This document shows positions 7,647 to 16,549 of a stretch of DNA of 35,500 nt, piece by piece (position 1 is the stretch's first letter; the number at the start of each line of letters is the position of its first letter). The DNA is from an uncultured Cellvibrionales bacterium (lineage in GTDB: Bacteria > Pseudomonadota > Gammaproteobacteria > Pseudomonadales > Porticoccaceae): NCBI GenBank assembly GCA_913031145.1, contig CAJWCO010000027.1:1-35500 (forward strand), in the 5' to 3' direction. The position numbers and the translations under genes were made by a program. The notes under the pieces are model-generated. The model made no database searches and was not told the origin of the DNA. It worked only from the letters and a program-made list of their open reading frames with translations.

Positions 7647-9222
7647 TGTGAGTGACCAACGTCCCCGGATTCATCAGACCTTGCGGGTCAAATAGCGTGC
7701 AGAGTTGATGAATTGCGGCAATGCCCAGTGTTCCTTTTTCTGCGCCGAGATAGTCTCGATGGTCTTTGCCTACGCCATGTTGATGGCTGATTGTACCTCC
7801 GCAGGCGACAATAGCCGAGGCGCCGGCACTTTTTATTTTACGCCAGCGCTCTTGAGTTTGAGCATAACTTGAGCCCAATCTAAACACGTAGGTTGTATAG
7901 ATGCTGGATCCTTGACGATAGACATGCGACAGGTGACTATAGGCTAAAACGCGTTCGCCCTCGTCGAGTAGCGCATCGCTAATGGCGCGTTCTATGCGCG
8001 CCGTACTGGCGGTGATAGATGACCAATTAATGGCCGTTTCCATGGTGTCTACGGCATAACCTGAATTGCCCAGCGGGTCACGCAGATAAGGGCTCTGAAA
8101 GCGTCCAGCAGCCCATTGTTGGCCCATATCAGTGGTGTCATCAATCGCGTCGTGGTTTGCGCACATCTGATGCGCTGCGGACAGCGTTCCCAAGCAATGT
8201 TGTACTGACCCTGTTACAGCAAAAGTCATCATTACATGACCGAGTGAAACCGAGGGTTGTGAGCCATGCTCGTTTTTATGCATAGCGATTTGACTCGCTG
8301 TTTCAAGTGGATTGCTGAGCCGGAGCATCGACAGCGCAACGCGTTGTTGCACGAGCTGTTTGGCGAGCGCTATACCTGCGTCCCACGATTTCAAAAATAC
8401 CACTTTGAAATGCTCCTGCTCGGGCAGTGGTGAAATTCGCAGAGTTACTTCTGTTAAAATACCCATGCGGCCTTCCGAACCTAAGATGACTTCGCGGATA
8501 TCCGGTCCGGCCGCAGAGGCGGGTATTGCGGGTAGGTCGAGTGGTCCTACAAAAGATTCTAAGTGCGCGCCAGCAAAAAGCTGCTCAATACGGCCATAGT
8601 GCAAGGACTGTTGGCCGCTGGAACGGCTAGCGACCCAACCGCCAACCGTTGAAAATTCCCACGATTGCGGGTAATGCCCGAGAGTAAAGCCGTGTTGTTG
8701 CAATTGTTGTTCGATTTGGGGGCCGGTTGCGCCGGCACCGAAGGTGGCTAAATGGCTGTCTTCGTCGAGGTGGATCAGACTGTTCATCGCACCCATATCG
8801 ACGGTAAGCACGGGATGCTCCGCTGTGTCCGGATTGATATGTCCAACCACAGAAGTGCCACCGCCATAGGGGATGACCCTAACATTGTTCTTTTTCGCAT
8901 AGATAAGTAATTCACGGACTTGGTCTGTTGACTGGGGTCTTGCAACGCCGTCTGGGAAGCAATTAATGTCGCCACTGCGCATGGCGAGCCAATCGGGAAA
9001 GCTCTGCCCTCGGGCATGACGTAATCGGCTCTCGACATCTGTATCGACCAGCGCGTGGTTGACGAGTCGCGAGGTCGGAACTGTTTTGAGGATGTCATTT
9101 AAGGTTGCAAGCGGGAGTGGTGAAGGGTCGCCAACAAGCATTTTCAGCAAGTCGCGAAGACCAGACGTTATTTCTTTAGGCGTTTCGCCCTCATTCGGTC
9201 CCCAACCTCGCCAGTGCTTCAT
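7624..9222 (-). CDS. FAD-binding oxidase, alkyldihydroxyacetonephosphate synthase (AGPS)-like
   Basis: 532-residue vanillyl-alcohol-oxidase-fold flavoprotein. The FAD pyrophosphate loop VIPYGGGTSVVGHI is at 117-130. The C-terminal GGTISHQHGVGKDH (HQHGVG at 480-485) matches the His-rich signature of alkyl-DHAP synthase, where acyl-DHAP is converted to alkyl-DHAP, the ether-bond step of plasmalogen synthesis. The N-terminus MKHWRGWG also resembles AGPS proteins. ATG 9222 is chosen because GAGGAT sits 4-9 bases before it; a start at 9246 lacks such a site. No acyl-DHAP transferase gene is adjacent, so a biosynthetic role is not proven. D-lactate/glycolate oxidase relatives are the alternative. 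Confidence 0.82.
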   Translation of the reverse strand: MKHWRGWGPNEGETPKEITSGLRDLLKMLVGDPSPLPLATLNDILKTVPTSRLVNHALVDTDVESRLRHARGQSFPDWLAMRSGDINCFPDGVARPQSTDQVRELLIYAKKNNVRVIPYGGGTSVVGHINPDTAEHPVLTVDMGAMNSLIHLDEDSHLATFGAGATGPQIEQQLQQHGFTLGHYPQSWEFSTVGGWVASRSSGQQSLHYGRIEQLFAGAHLESFVGPLDLPAIPASAAGPDIREVILGSEGRMGILTEVTLRISPLPEQEHFKVVFLKSWDAGIALAKQLVQQRVALSMLRLSNPLETASQIAMHKNEHGSQPSVSLGHVMMTFAVTGSVQHCLGTLSAAHQMCANHDAIDDTTDMGQQWAAGRFQSPYLRDPLGNSGYAVDTMETAINWSSITASTARIERAISDALLDEGERVLAYSHLSHVYRQGSSIYTTYVFRLGSSYAQTQERWRKIKSAGASAIVACGGTISHQHGVGKDHRDYLGAEKGTLGIAAIHQLCTLFDPQGLMNPGTLVTHNESSDGR

Positions 9223-9646
9223 CACTATCCTCGCTGATTCACTCATCGACGCACAGATTATAGACCGATAAGTGGATAATGGGCATCTCTCTTCAAACAT
9301 CGACCGGAGGGAGCGTTTTTGGCCTTGGGTGTTTTGACAGCAAAGCTGTCATCGGTACGATGGGATTGGCAGCGCATAATGGGTATTGACGGAAGCGAGC
9401 GAGCACTTCCGATCATCTTGACACGGTTACTATGCAGATTTACACGTTCTACAATAATACCGCTGCGTAGCCCTATCGCGTTGCGCTCATGACGAACATT
9501 TTGATGATCCGCTGGATATAGATGAAGAGTCTTCACAGGCTAGGGACAGCGCTAAGTTTAGATCGTACCATGGGTCATTTTCATGATGCAGTTAGAGATT
9601 CAGTGTGACGTTTTATTCTTTTGGACACTTTGTGCAACGCCCGAGT
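9223..9646. other. 424-base gap with palindromes upstream of the AGPS-like operon
   Basis: No gene supported. It contains a perfect dyad TGACAGC-AAA-GCTGTCA (9335-9351) and a second stem CGGAAG/CTTCCG with a 10-base loop (9390-9411). The SDR gene points into it from the right and the AGPS-like gene leaves on the left, so this should hold a promoter, or the long leader of a shared transcript. A minus-strand open frame at 9258-9536 has no recognisable product. Confidence 0.4.
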
Positions 9647-10504
9647 TCATGGTTTATCCACGCGGTTAAGAAGGCGCTGTGCGCGCCGTAGGTCCTTCTT
9701 TGACGCCCAGTACCATAAACGAGGCGATAGCTGACATAGCCAGTGAATTAGTCGCCACCGCCGAGGCAATATAATGACAGGGACATTTTTGGCGACATCA
9801 TCAAGCGCGCGTTTGGCGAAAGTTTCAGGTGCCATTGGGCGTATTGGCGCCCAGTATTTTTGCGCTTGCGCTCGGTCGATTCCGATTGGTAATTTACCGT
9901 ATACTCCACCCGATAAGATCGGCGTATCGATCGCCCCAGGGCACAACACGCTGACGTGTATACCGTTTAATTCGGCCTCGATTCGCAAGGCTTTTGATAA
10001 ACCGACCACGGCAAATTTACTGCCACTGTAAGCAACAAAACTCGGCGCAGGGATGAGTCCAGCCATCGATGCGGTATTCACAATATGGCCATACCCTTGA
10101 GCGACCATTATGTTGTAACAGGCGTGAATCCCGTTAGTCACGCCTCGAATATTCACATCGAGGGTCATGTCCCAGTCGTCGACGGTAAGCTCACTCACCT
10201 TTCCCGCCACGCCGATGCCAGCATTATTAAACAGGTAATCGAGTCGCCCTGTGGTGGTTAAAGCTTCGCCAACCAGTGCCGCTACCGCCTGATAATCGCG
10301 CACATCAACCTCGCGTGCATAAGCATGGCCGCCTTCAGCACAGATCTGTCGTGCGATTTCTTGAGCTCGTTCAATCTGGCGATCCGCCAAAACTAAGGAA
10401 CTACCTCTGCGCGCCAGTTCCATGGCGATGGCGTGGCCGATGCCAGACGCTGCGCCGGTAATGATGGCTGTGGCTCCTTTAAATGTTCGAATTCCATCGG
10501 TCAT
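9647..10504 (-). CDS. Short-chain dehydrogenase/reductase
   Basis: 285-residue classical SDR, NAD(P)H-dependent oxidoreductase. The cofactor motif TGAASGIG (17-23) is followed by an aspartate at the end of beta2 (LADRQ, D41), suggesting NAD preference. NNAG at 93-96 and the catalytic Ser146, Tyr159 and Lys163 (YSGSK) are all present. The extended C-terminus (WRLIHWLCQLSPRLWYWASKKD) is hydrophobic and basic, as in SDRs that associate with membranes and act on lipid substrates. AGAGGT lies 9 bases before ATG 10504. It is upstream of and co-oriented with the AGPS-like operon, so a reductase role on an acyl- or alkyl-DHAP-like ketone is an inviting but unproven guess. Confidence 0.85.
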   Translation of the reverse strand: MTDGIRTFKGATAIITGAASGIGHAIAMELARRGSSLVLADRQIERAQEIARQICAEGGHAYAREVDVRDYQAVAALVGEALTTTGRLDYLFNNAGIGVAGKVSELTVDDWDMTLDVNIRGVTNGIHACYNIMVAQGYGHIVNTASMAGLIPAPSFVAYSGSKFAVVGLSKALRIEAELNGIHVSVLCPGAIDTPILSGGVYGKLPIGIDRAQAQKYWAPIRPMAPETFAKRALDDVAKNVPVIILPRRWRLIHWLCQLSPRLWYWASKKDLRRAQRLLNRVDKP

Positions 10505-10745
10505 ACATCAATACCTCTAGGTAACGCTGGTCATTTTTTGAGTTGCGTGGTTGGTGTTCGAATAGTAAAACATCGTTCAAGGCAGAGCTACTATCGACAT
10601 CCCAGCCATGACAAGATTGTGAATATCGGTCATAGTTGATCGCTGCTGTTCGTAGTCACGATTGGATCGAGGCGCTGTTGAGTTAATGGTATTGAGTAAA
10701 GTAGAGGTACTAAGTGCAACAGCATGGTTGAGATCCCTAGCTTAC
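10505..10745. promoter_or_regulatory. Divergent promoter region SDR / GH10
   Basis: 241 bases between the minus-strand SDR and plus-strand GH10 genes must hold both promoters. AGAGGT near 10514-10519 (minus strand) is the SDR's ribosome site. I see no strong sigma70 pair by eye. Confidence 0.4.
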
Positions 10746-12146
10746 ATGCCGAACGTTGCTGTAGCATATGCGTATTGTTTGTCTCGGTATGCTTCTGTGA
10801 TTAGACTATTTTTGCTCATCGCCTTATTTTTGAGCGCAAGCCTCGCGGCACGGGCGGAAACGCCAAGTTATGACGGCACCGATGTGGCGGGTTTGGAGCG
10901 AGTACTTCGTATTCATGCAGACCCCTCGAAATGGCGCGGTCGCAATGCGTGGCGGCAGCAGGCACAAGGGCGCATTCAGCGATATCGTAAAAATCAAGTA
11001 CAGCTGATCATCAGGGACGCGTCAGGGGCACCTGTGGTAGGAGCCGTTGTTGACGCTAAATTGATTCGGCATCAATTTACTTTCGGTACAGTTTTTGGCG
11101 TACAACAATTCGCGAAAGTTAAAGATGTTTTGCCTTACTTTGGATCTAAGATCGGTTTTGAAAATGCGCTCAAATACAAACATAAAGATAGCAAGGCAAA
11201 GTATCTCCCGAGCGTCATCGCATGGGCGAAAGAGCGAGGGATTGGGGTTAGGGGGCATACCTTAGTATGGCCTGGATGGCGATTTATGCACAAAGACTCA
11301 AGGGTCTTTCAAGAGGGTGATGATGCCGAGGGGCTCCGTAATTTCGTAGATCGGCAAATTATCGAAGCGGCTAAAAAATGGGATGTGACCGAATGGGATG
11401 TGCTCAACGAACCATTAGATAACCAAGAGTTACAAGCTGTGCTGGGGCAGCAGTCGATGGCGCAGTGGTTTAAATTGGCGGATGAGTATCGACGTAACAA
11501 GGATACTCCGCTGTTAATTAACGAAAATCGGATAATATCTGCGGGGCCTAAACAAGAGGCTCGCATTGCACGCTATGTCGACATGATTGCAAATATTATT
11601 GCCCGAGGCGGGCCCATTGAAGGGGTAGGGGTGCAGGCCCGATTTCGGACTGATTCGATTTCGCCCTACGAAGTTTACCAGCGGCTTGAGCGACTAGCCG
11701 TGCTTGACCTGCCTATCGTGGCCACTGAGTTTGAAATTGTAGATACTCGGCCCAATTTTTCGCCTAGTGATTTACAACGCGCAAAAATGACGGAAGCGTA
11801 CATGACAATCCTTTTCTCGCACCCTAAGGTGACAGGAATCAACGCTTGGACATTACTCAACAAACTGACAAAGGTGTCGCGCCATGGCGACCGACCGGCG
11901 AAAACGCCTGATGATCGGGGCTTGCTGAATTGGGATATGACACTTCCGCTGAATGGCAAAGTATGGCTTCACTTAATTCATCAGCGCTGGCACTCGCACA
12001 TTAATCAAGTATCTGACGACGCGGGTGTCATAATCTTATCTGGGTTTAAAGGAACGTATGAAGTGGCGGTGACAACGAGTCGCGGCACAGTAAAAAGGGG
12101 GGTATTTTTGGGTGACGGCCCGCGCCAAATTGAATTGGAAATCTGA
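10746..12146 (+). CDS. Glycoside hydrolase family 10 (xylanase-like), exported
   Basis: Retaining endo-beta-glycanase of GH10. Counting from ATG 10746 (466 residues), a signal peptide runs to about ARA37. An N-terminal beta-rich segment (about 80-115, ending HQFTFGTVFG) leads into the TIM barrel. VRGHTLVWPGW (168-178) and TEWDVLNEP (215-223) give acid/base E222, and VATEFEI gives nucleophile E328. The usual xylan-binding landmarks are partly altered, so activity on another beta-glycan is possible. The frame is open up to 10662 (TTG), with ATG also at 10686; 10746 gives the most sensible though long signal peptide, and the start is uncertain. It is a single gene, not linked to transporters for oligosaccharides. 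Confidence 0.88.
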   Translation: MPNVAVAYAYCLSRYASVIRLFLLIALFLSASLAARAETPSYDGTDVAGLERVLRIHADPSKWRGRNAWRQQAQGRIQRYRKNQVQLIIRDASGAPVVGAVVDAKLIRHQFTFGTVFGVQQFAKVKDVLPYFGSKIGFENALKYKHKDSKAKYLPSVIAWAKERGIGVRGHTLVWPGWRFMHKDSRVFQEGDDAEGLRNFVDRQIIEAAKKWDVTEWDVLNEPLDNQELQAVLGQQSMAQWFKLADEYRRNKDTPLLINENRIISAGPKQEARIARYVDMIANIIARGGPIEGVGVQARFRTDSISPYEVYQRLERLAVLDLPIVATEFEIVDTRPNFSPSDLQRAKMTEAYMTILFSHPKVTGINAWTLLNKLTKVSRHGDRPAKTPDDRGLLNWDMTLPLNGKVWLHLIHQRWHSHINQVSDDAGVIILSGFKGTYEVAVTTSRGTVKRGVFLGDGPRQIELEI

Positions 12147-12231
12147 ACGGTTGGTGGGACACTTCACGGGTTGATTGAGCTTCGGATGCTGATTTGCATG
12201 TTCTATCTCGAGGAGGCATTGCATTCTATTA

Positions 12232-13575
12232 TCACAAGGGAGTGGTTTGGGATGATCCACTCATTTCAGCGGTCGTCTTTGCAAAATGGGGCAAGCTGAG
12301 CCAGAGGAGAAGCAGAGCGATCGGCAGTGTTGCACCGCCCGTCATGGCCATCGATACGTTTAACTTACTTTCGTCTTTAAATAAAAAATCAGTGAATGCT
12401 GCGGTGATTTGTGGTCCCAGCATACCACTTATCATCATAAGCAGGGCAAAGAAGGCGGTCATTTGCCCTTTGATTCCTGAATGACTAACGCTTCCAACCG
12501 AGAGAAGGCCCAGGGTTGCATATGAGCTGATTGCGAACAAATAGATTGCGAGCAGAAGCCAACATAGTGTGATGGACGTCACCAATGGTGCGAGCACTAT
12601 AGCGGGTAACGCCAACACGCAAGCGAGCATGGCTACTCTGACTGGTGCATCTTTGTATCCTTTTTCGGTTAACTTGTCGGCTAAAAATCCTGCTGTTATG
12701 GTCCCTAATATGGAGGTTGAAATGGTGAGCGCCCCCAGCTTCATGCCGATTTCAGATAAGCTTAAGCCGTGAGTTCGGACAAGCATGGTAGGAGCCCAAG
12801 TCGAGAAAGAATAAAAGATCATCGACATAAACAAGAGGCCTGACAATAGAAAAAAAAGTGTTTTTTTATAATTCCTAATATGTTGAAGCAGAGCGCTCCA
12901 AAGAAAGCCGTCCGAGGCTGTATCCTTTGCATTAAGCCTCGGAGGATCGCGTAGGAGAAATCCTGCGATCGCAACTATGATTCCCGGCGCGCCAGCGACC
13001 ACAAAAACGCCCTGCCAAGGTTTGACATGACCTATCAGAGGTATCGTCAGCCCACCTCGTTCGGTCAAATAGTCAATAAGGTATCCTCCGCCGACAAGGC
13101 TGATGCCGATGCCGATGTAGACGCCCGCAGTAACTATTCCCATAGCTCGCCCGCGGTGTTTTTCTCGGAACGAGTCACCGACAAGCGACACGCTAACTGG
13201 CGCTATTACTGCTTCGCCAGCAGCAACGCCCATTCTTGCACCAAGAAGCTTATTATAGGTCGTTGCGAACACTGCTCCGATCGTCATTATAGACCACAGT
13301 AGAATTCCTGAACCTAAGACTAAGTTACGCTTGAGACGATCAACGGCAAGTCCAATTGGCAGTACTGCTAGGGCATACGTGGCAGCGAATGCAAATCCAA
13401 TTAAGAAAGCAACTTCGGAATCTGAAATACCAAATTCTTGTTTGATAGGTCCTACGAGCATTGCTGGTATTTGTCTGTCTACAAATGACATGATGTTGGC
13501 CACGAAGAGTACGGCCACGGTGGCATATGCTTGCGATTTTCCTGGGTATTTAGAGTTTATGTCGTTATCTTCCAA
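12232..13575 (-). CDS. MFS transporter, Spinster-like
   Basis: About 447 residues with 12 predicted membrane helices and no signal peptide. The first helix carries NIMSFVDRQIPAML, close to the N-Y-x-D-R signature of Spinster-like MFS carriers, and loop 2-3 has the MFS motif GLAVDRLKRN. Inner-membrane symport of an organic acid or other small lipophilic anion is typical of bacterial relatives. The frame is open up to a TTG at 13635, but that codon overlaps its own SD. TTG 13575 (LEDNDINSKY) follows a 17-codon upstream ORF by 2 bases and has AAGAA in front. It lies directly downstream of the TonB-dependent receptor and probably imports the same compound across the inner membrane. Confidence 0.85.
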   Translation of the reverse strand: MEDNDINSKYPGKSQAYATVAVLFVANIMSFVDRQIPAMLVGPIKQEFGISDSEVAFLIGFAFAATYALAVLPIGLAVDRLKRNLVLGSGILLWSIMTIGAVFATTYNKLLGARMGVAAGEAVIAPVSVSLVGDSFREKHRGRAMGIVTAGVYIGIGISLVGGGYLIDYLTERGGLTIPLIGHVKPWQGVFVVAGAPGIIVAIAGFLLRDPPRLNAKDTASDGFLWSALLQHIRNYKKTLFFLLSGLLFMSMIFYSFSTWAPTMLVRTHGLSLSEIGMKLGALTISTSILGTITAGFLADKLTEKGYKDAPVRVAMLACVLALPAIVLAPLVTSITLCWLLLAIYLFAISSYATLGLLSVGSVSHSGIKGQMTAFFALLMMISGMLGPQITAAFTDFLFKDESKLNVSMAMTGGATLPIALLLLWLSLPHFAKTTAEMSGSSQTTPL

Positions 13576-13577
13576 GA

Positions 13578-13631
13578 TTAATTCTTGATTTTGACAGATT
13601 GCTTGATGTACTTGTAAAGGTCTGCCTGCAT
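13578..13631 (-). CDS. Possible 17-residue leader ORF before the MFS gene
   Basis: ATG 13631 is preceded at good spacing by AAGG and opens a frame reading MQADLYKYIKQSVKIKN, ending TAA two bases before the likely TTG start of the MFS gene. This would allow translational coupling to a weak start codon. It may instead be chance or the relic of a frameshifted N-terminus. No homology is claimed. Confidence 0.3.
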   Translation of the reverse strand: MQADLYKYIKQSVKIKN

Positions 13632-13720
13632 CCAAACCTTGAATGCAAGCAAACCGAGAACAGAGATCTCAACAATTTGTGCACACTATCAATTTTCAAC
13701 CGAAAAGTTCGGTGTTAAAT

Positions 13721-16021
13721 TTAGAAAGTGTAAGTGGCCGTCACACCATATCGTCTTCCAGGGTTAATGAATCCAATATCTTGGGGAAGGCTATGTAACG
13801 AGATCGGCTCATAACTAGCCCACCATTGCTCGTCTAACAAATTTTCGGCCCAAAACATTACGTCGAAATTATCGTTAGATAACATTACACTGGCCTGCAC
13901 AAGGTTCCTCGATCCCTCTTTATTCTGACCATTTACGATGAACCATTGTTTACCACCACCATGGGTCCAATCTATGCGGCTTGTTAGGTCGCCCAGACCC
14001 GTGGGTGTGGAGTATTGAGCGAACATATTAATTTGTCGGTGGTCAACGCTCGGGAATTTGCTACCCAAGACAGCCTCGCCATTTGAATGGGTGCCTAGCG
14101 GGCCAGAACTCGTTGCTGTCATTTCTCGGCCGAACCCTGCTTCCATAGGGTCAAAGCTTTCGATTTCTGATTCAAGTAAGCCAATTGACATCCCAATTTC
14201 TAAGTCACTGGACAAAAGATAACTTGATTCCATTTCGATTCCACTTACCGTCCCCTCAGGGATGTTGAACACAACTTGTCCGGCAAACTGCGGCTGAAAA
14301 GCGAATGCTTGGTGGTTATCTACATCCTGAGTGAAGATGGCTACGTTGAGCTTTCCTCGATCATCATCCCACGTTGATTTGAAACCAACCTCAAAACTCC
14401 ATAGCTCTTCGGGTTTGTATGTGACCGAGAAGTCATCGGGATTGTTAGGGTCAACCATCTTGTTAAATCCGCCACTACGCCAGCCTTTTGACACGGTACC
14501 ATACAGCATTTGTTGATCATTTAAATTATGAGCGATTGAGAATTTCGGCATGTTACCCGTAAATGTGGTTTCTGCGAACGCGCCCGTATTGTTGTCTTTC
14601 CTGTCGCGACTGTCCCGATCGTATCGGTAAGCCAGGGTTAGCTCAGTTTGCGGCGATAAATCTAGATTGACCTGCATATATATGCCAAGCGCATCGACGT
14701 TGCGCTCAAAATCTTGGAGTGGGACATAGGCCATTGGCAATGTTGGGTCCAAGCCTTGGGTTAAGGGAAGCCCTGCGATCGAGTTTCCATATATGTTGGG
14801 ATCTCCTGCGTTGAAGTTGGCGTTGACATAAATTGGGAGAAAATCAAGTATCTCTTGGTTGACTAGTTGTGCGCCAACCACGTAGCGTAAACTCGAATCT
14901 GAATCCGAAATATACCGGATCTCGTTCAGAAGCCCCTCTCGCCAAAAGGATTGTGAGTTGTGTATTGCATTTACTGGGGTCATGTCGTAGTTTCCGGTGC
15001 CGTAGGTGGGGTCTATCGCGCCTGCCTTTGCCGTTCCTGGCATTCCGTAATGCTCTTCAAAATCATGCATTGCCACGCTGTATCTGAATGTTCCGCCGAA
15101 ATCGGGAGTGTAAGTCACATTGACTGCAAACTCTTCAAAAAGTCTGTCGCCTGTTGTAAGTGATTCTGCCTGAATGGGAAAATCATAGCGATCGGCCGCG
15201 TCGAGAATCGCTGCTCCTTGCGCATTGACTATCGTCGAGAAGTAATAAGTTCCACCTTCTAAATCGTCCCGATTGTAAGTCGCATCTATCTCCAATTGTT
15301 CTGAAGGAGCCCATATTAGTCTCCCTCTCAATACTTGATTCTCTCTAAAATCAACCTCTTTATCGAGGAAGGTATTTTTTATCCCGCCGTCATAGGAATT
15401 GGTGCTTGCAAACACAGAATAAAGCAGCTGTTCGGATCCGAGTGCGCCGGAAGACTTCGCACTGACACTGTATTCATTGCCGTCGGCTAATCCAGCTCTG
15501 ATAACGTTTTCGATTTCTACCTTCGGCTTTTTAGTGGTTACATTGATGGCACCAGCGATAGCGCTGCGGCCATAAAGCGCGCCTTGAGGGCCCTTCAGAA
15601 CTTCAATACTCTCGACATCAAATAATTCCTGAGACAATTGTAGTGGACTGGTTGCTTGTATACCGTCGATGTATACAGAAACCCCGGGTTCCGCGCCCCG
15701 CATGGTATTAATGCCTCGCATGTTTATGAATACCGACCCGTGATGTAAAACAGACTCAAAGTCCATATTTGGTATAGTCTTTGTAAGATCTTTGAGGTCA
15801 TTGATGCCTTTTTGTGTAATTTCCTGCGAGTCTAACTGCACGATTGTATCAGGAACCTCCAGTATTGATTCCTCTCGATATCGCGAAGTGACGATTACTT
15901 CATCCATGGCACGTGATGAACTGGCGCCTTCTTGTGAAAACCCATCTGTTGTGGTCAATGTAAGGCTAGTAAAAATCGCAAGTTGAAAGATGTGCGAACT
16001 TTTTTTTGAATGTTTAGACAC
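13721..16021 (-). CDS. TonB-dependent outer-membrane receptor
   Basis: 766-residue energy-coupled outer-membrane importer. A signal peptide (about 1-30, ending GFSQ) precedes a TonB-box-like EVIVTSR (41-47). A plug domain follows with the segment ending GPQGALYGRSAIAGAINVTTKKP, and then a 22-strand barrel closes in TATYTF with terminal Phe. GTG 16021 is chosen over ATG 16084 because AGGAGAT lies 8 bases upstream. There is no FecA-type signalling extension and no SusD partner. The type belongs to the large family used by marine and sphingomonad bacteria for lipophilic or aromatic compounds as well as siderophores. Its position beside an MFS carrier and a divergent acyl-CoA pathway argues for uptake of the carbon source. 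Confidence 0.9.
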   Translation of the reverse strand: MSKHSKKSSHIFQLAIFTSLTLTTTDGFSQEGASSSRAMDEVIVTSRYREESILEVPDTIVQLDSQEITQKGINDLKDLTKTIPNMDFESVLHHGSVFINMRGINTMRGAEPGVSVYIDGIQATSPLQLSQELFDVESIEVLKGPQGALYGRSAIAGAINVTTKKPKVEIENVIRAGLADGNEYSVSAKSSGALGSEQLLYSVFASTNSYDGGIKNTFLDKEVDFRENQVLRGRLIWAPSEQLEIDATYNRDDLEGGTYYFSTIVNAQGAAILDAADRYDFPIQAESLTTGDRLFEEFAVNVTYTPDFGGTFRYSVAMHDFEEHYGMPGTAKAGAIDPTYGTGNYDMTPVNAIHNSQSFWREGLLNEIRYISDSDSSLRYVVGAQLVNQEILDFLPIYVNANFNAGDPNIYGNSIAGLPLTQGLDPTLPMAYVPLQDFERNVDALGIYMQVNLDLSPQTELTLAYRYDRDSRDRKDNNTGAFAETTFTGNMPKFSIAHNLNDQQMLYGTVSKGWRSGGFNKMVDPNNPDDFSVTYKPEELWSFEVGFKSTWDDDRGKLNVAIFTQDVDNHQAFAFQPQFAGQVVFNIPEGTVSGIEMESSYLLSSDLEIGMSIGLLESEIESFDPMEAGFGREMTATSSGPLGTHSNGEAVLGSKFPSVDHRQINMFAQYSTPTGLGDLTSRIDWTHGGGKQWFIVNGQNKEGSRNLVQASVMLSNDNFDVMFWAENLLDEQWWASYEPISLHSLPQDIGFINPGRRYGVTATYTF

Positions 16022-16549
16022 TTTATAATCTCCTATTTTATCCCCTATTTTTTTGACTGACCACTGCAAACGATGTGCGGTCATTTTTAATTGAAATTAA
16101 AATTCAAGTTTCTGTTTGCCCTATACCCTTCTCGGCTTTGGGCATACAGAGAATCGTGACGCTCGACTTTGGACTACAGCAGACTCTAAATTTTTTATTT
16201 GAGCGGTCAACCAACTACATACGCTACACGAGAATATTTTTTCATGCAAGCTTTTGTGATTTGAGTAAATACATATCTTTTTCGATTTTGTAATAAAACT
16301 GCTAAAAGTAAAAAATTGCTGTGCGGCGGGTCGTTATTTAAGACTTAAAATCCACTTTATGGCTTTAACTTGAGCGAATTACCTCTATTTTTCACACTGG
16401 CTGGATAAATGAAGGTGTTTTATGCGTCTTTGTAAATTTATTTTTAACATCGAGTATCTATCTTCTGAAGAGTTTCTGAAATTAAAAATTAGTTGAAATA
16501 AACGGGAATTTTTGTTTCTATTGAGCGATTGTTAGGTAGAGAATTATTT
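16022..16549. promoter_or_regulatory. AT-rich 528-base divergent promoter region of the catabolic cluster
   Basis: No gene seen; base composition is clearly more AT-rich than the flanking genes. It separates the minus-strand TonB receptor/MFS pair from the plus-strand catabolic operon and must carry both promoters. CTCCT at 16030-16034 is the receptor's ribosome site (minus strand AGGAG). No single operator stands out by eye. Confidence 0.55.

Noticed and set aside
9258-9536. Minus-strand frame of 92 codons between SDR and AGPS-like genes
   Set aside because: Runs into the likely regulatory gap, no domain pattern, no ribosome site seen.
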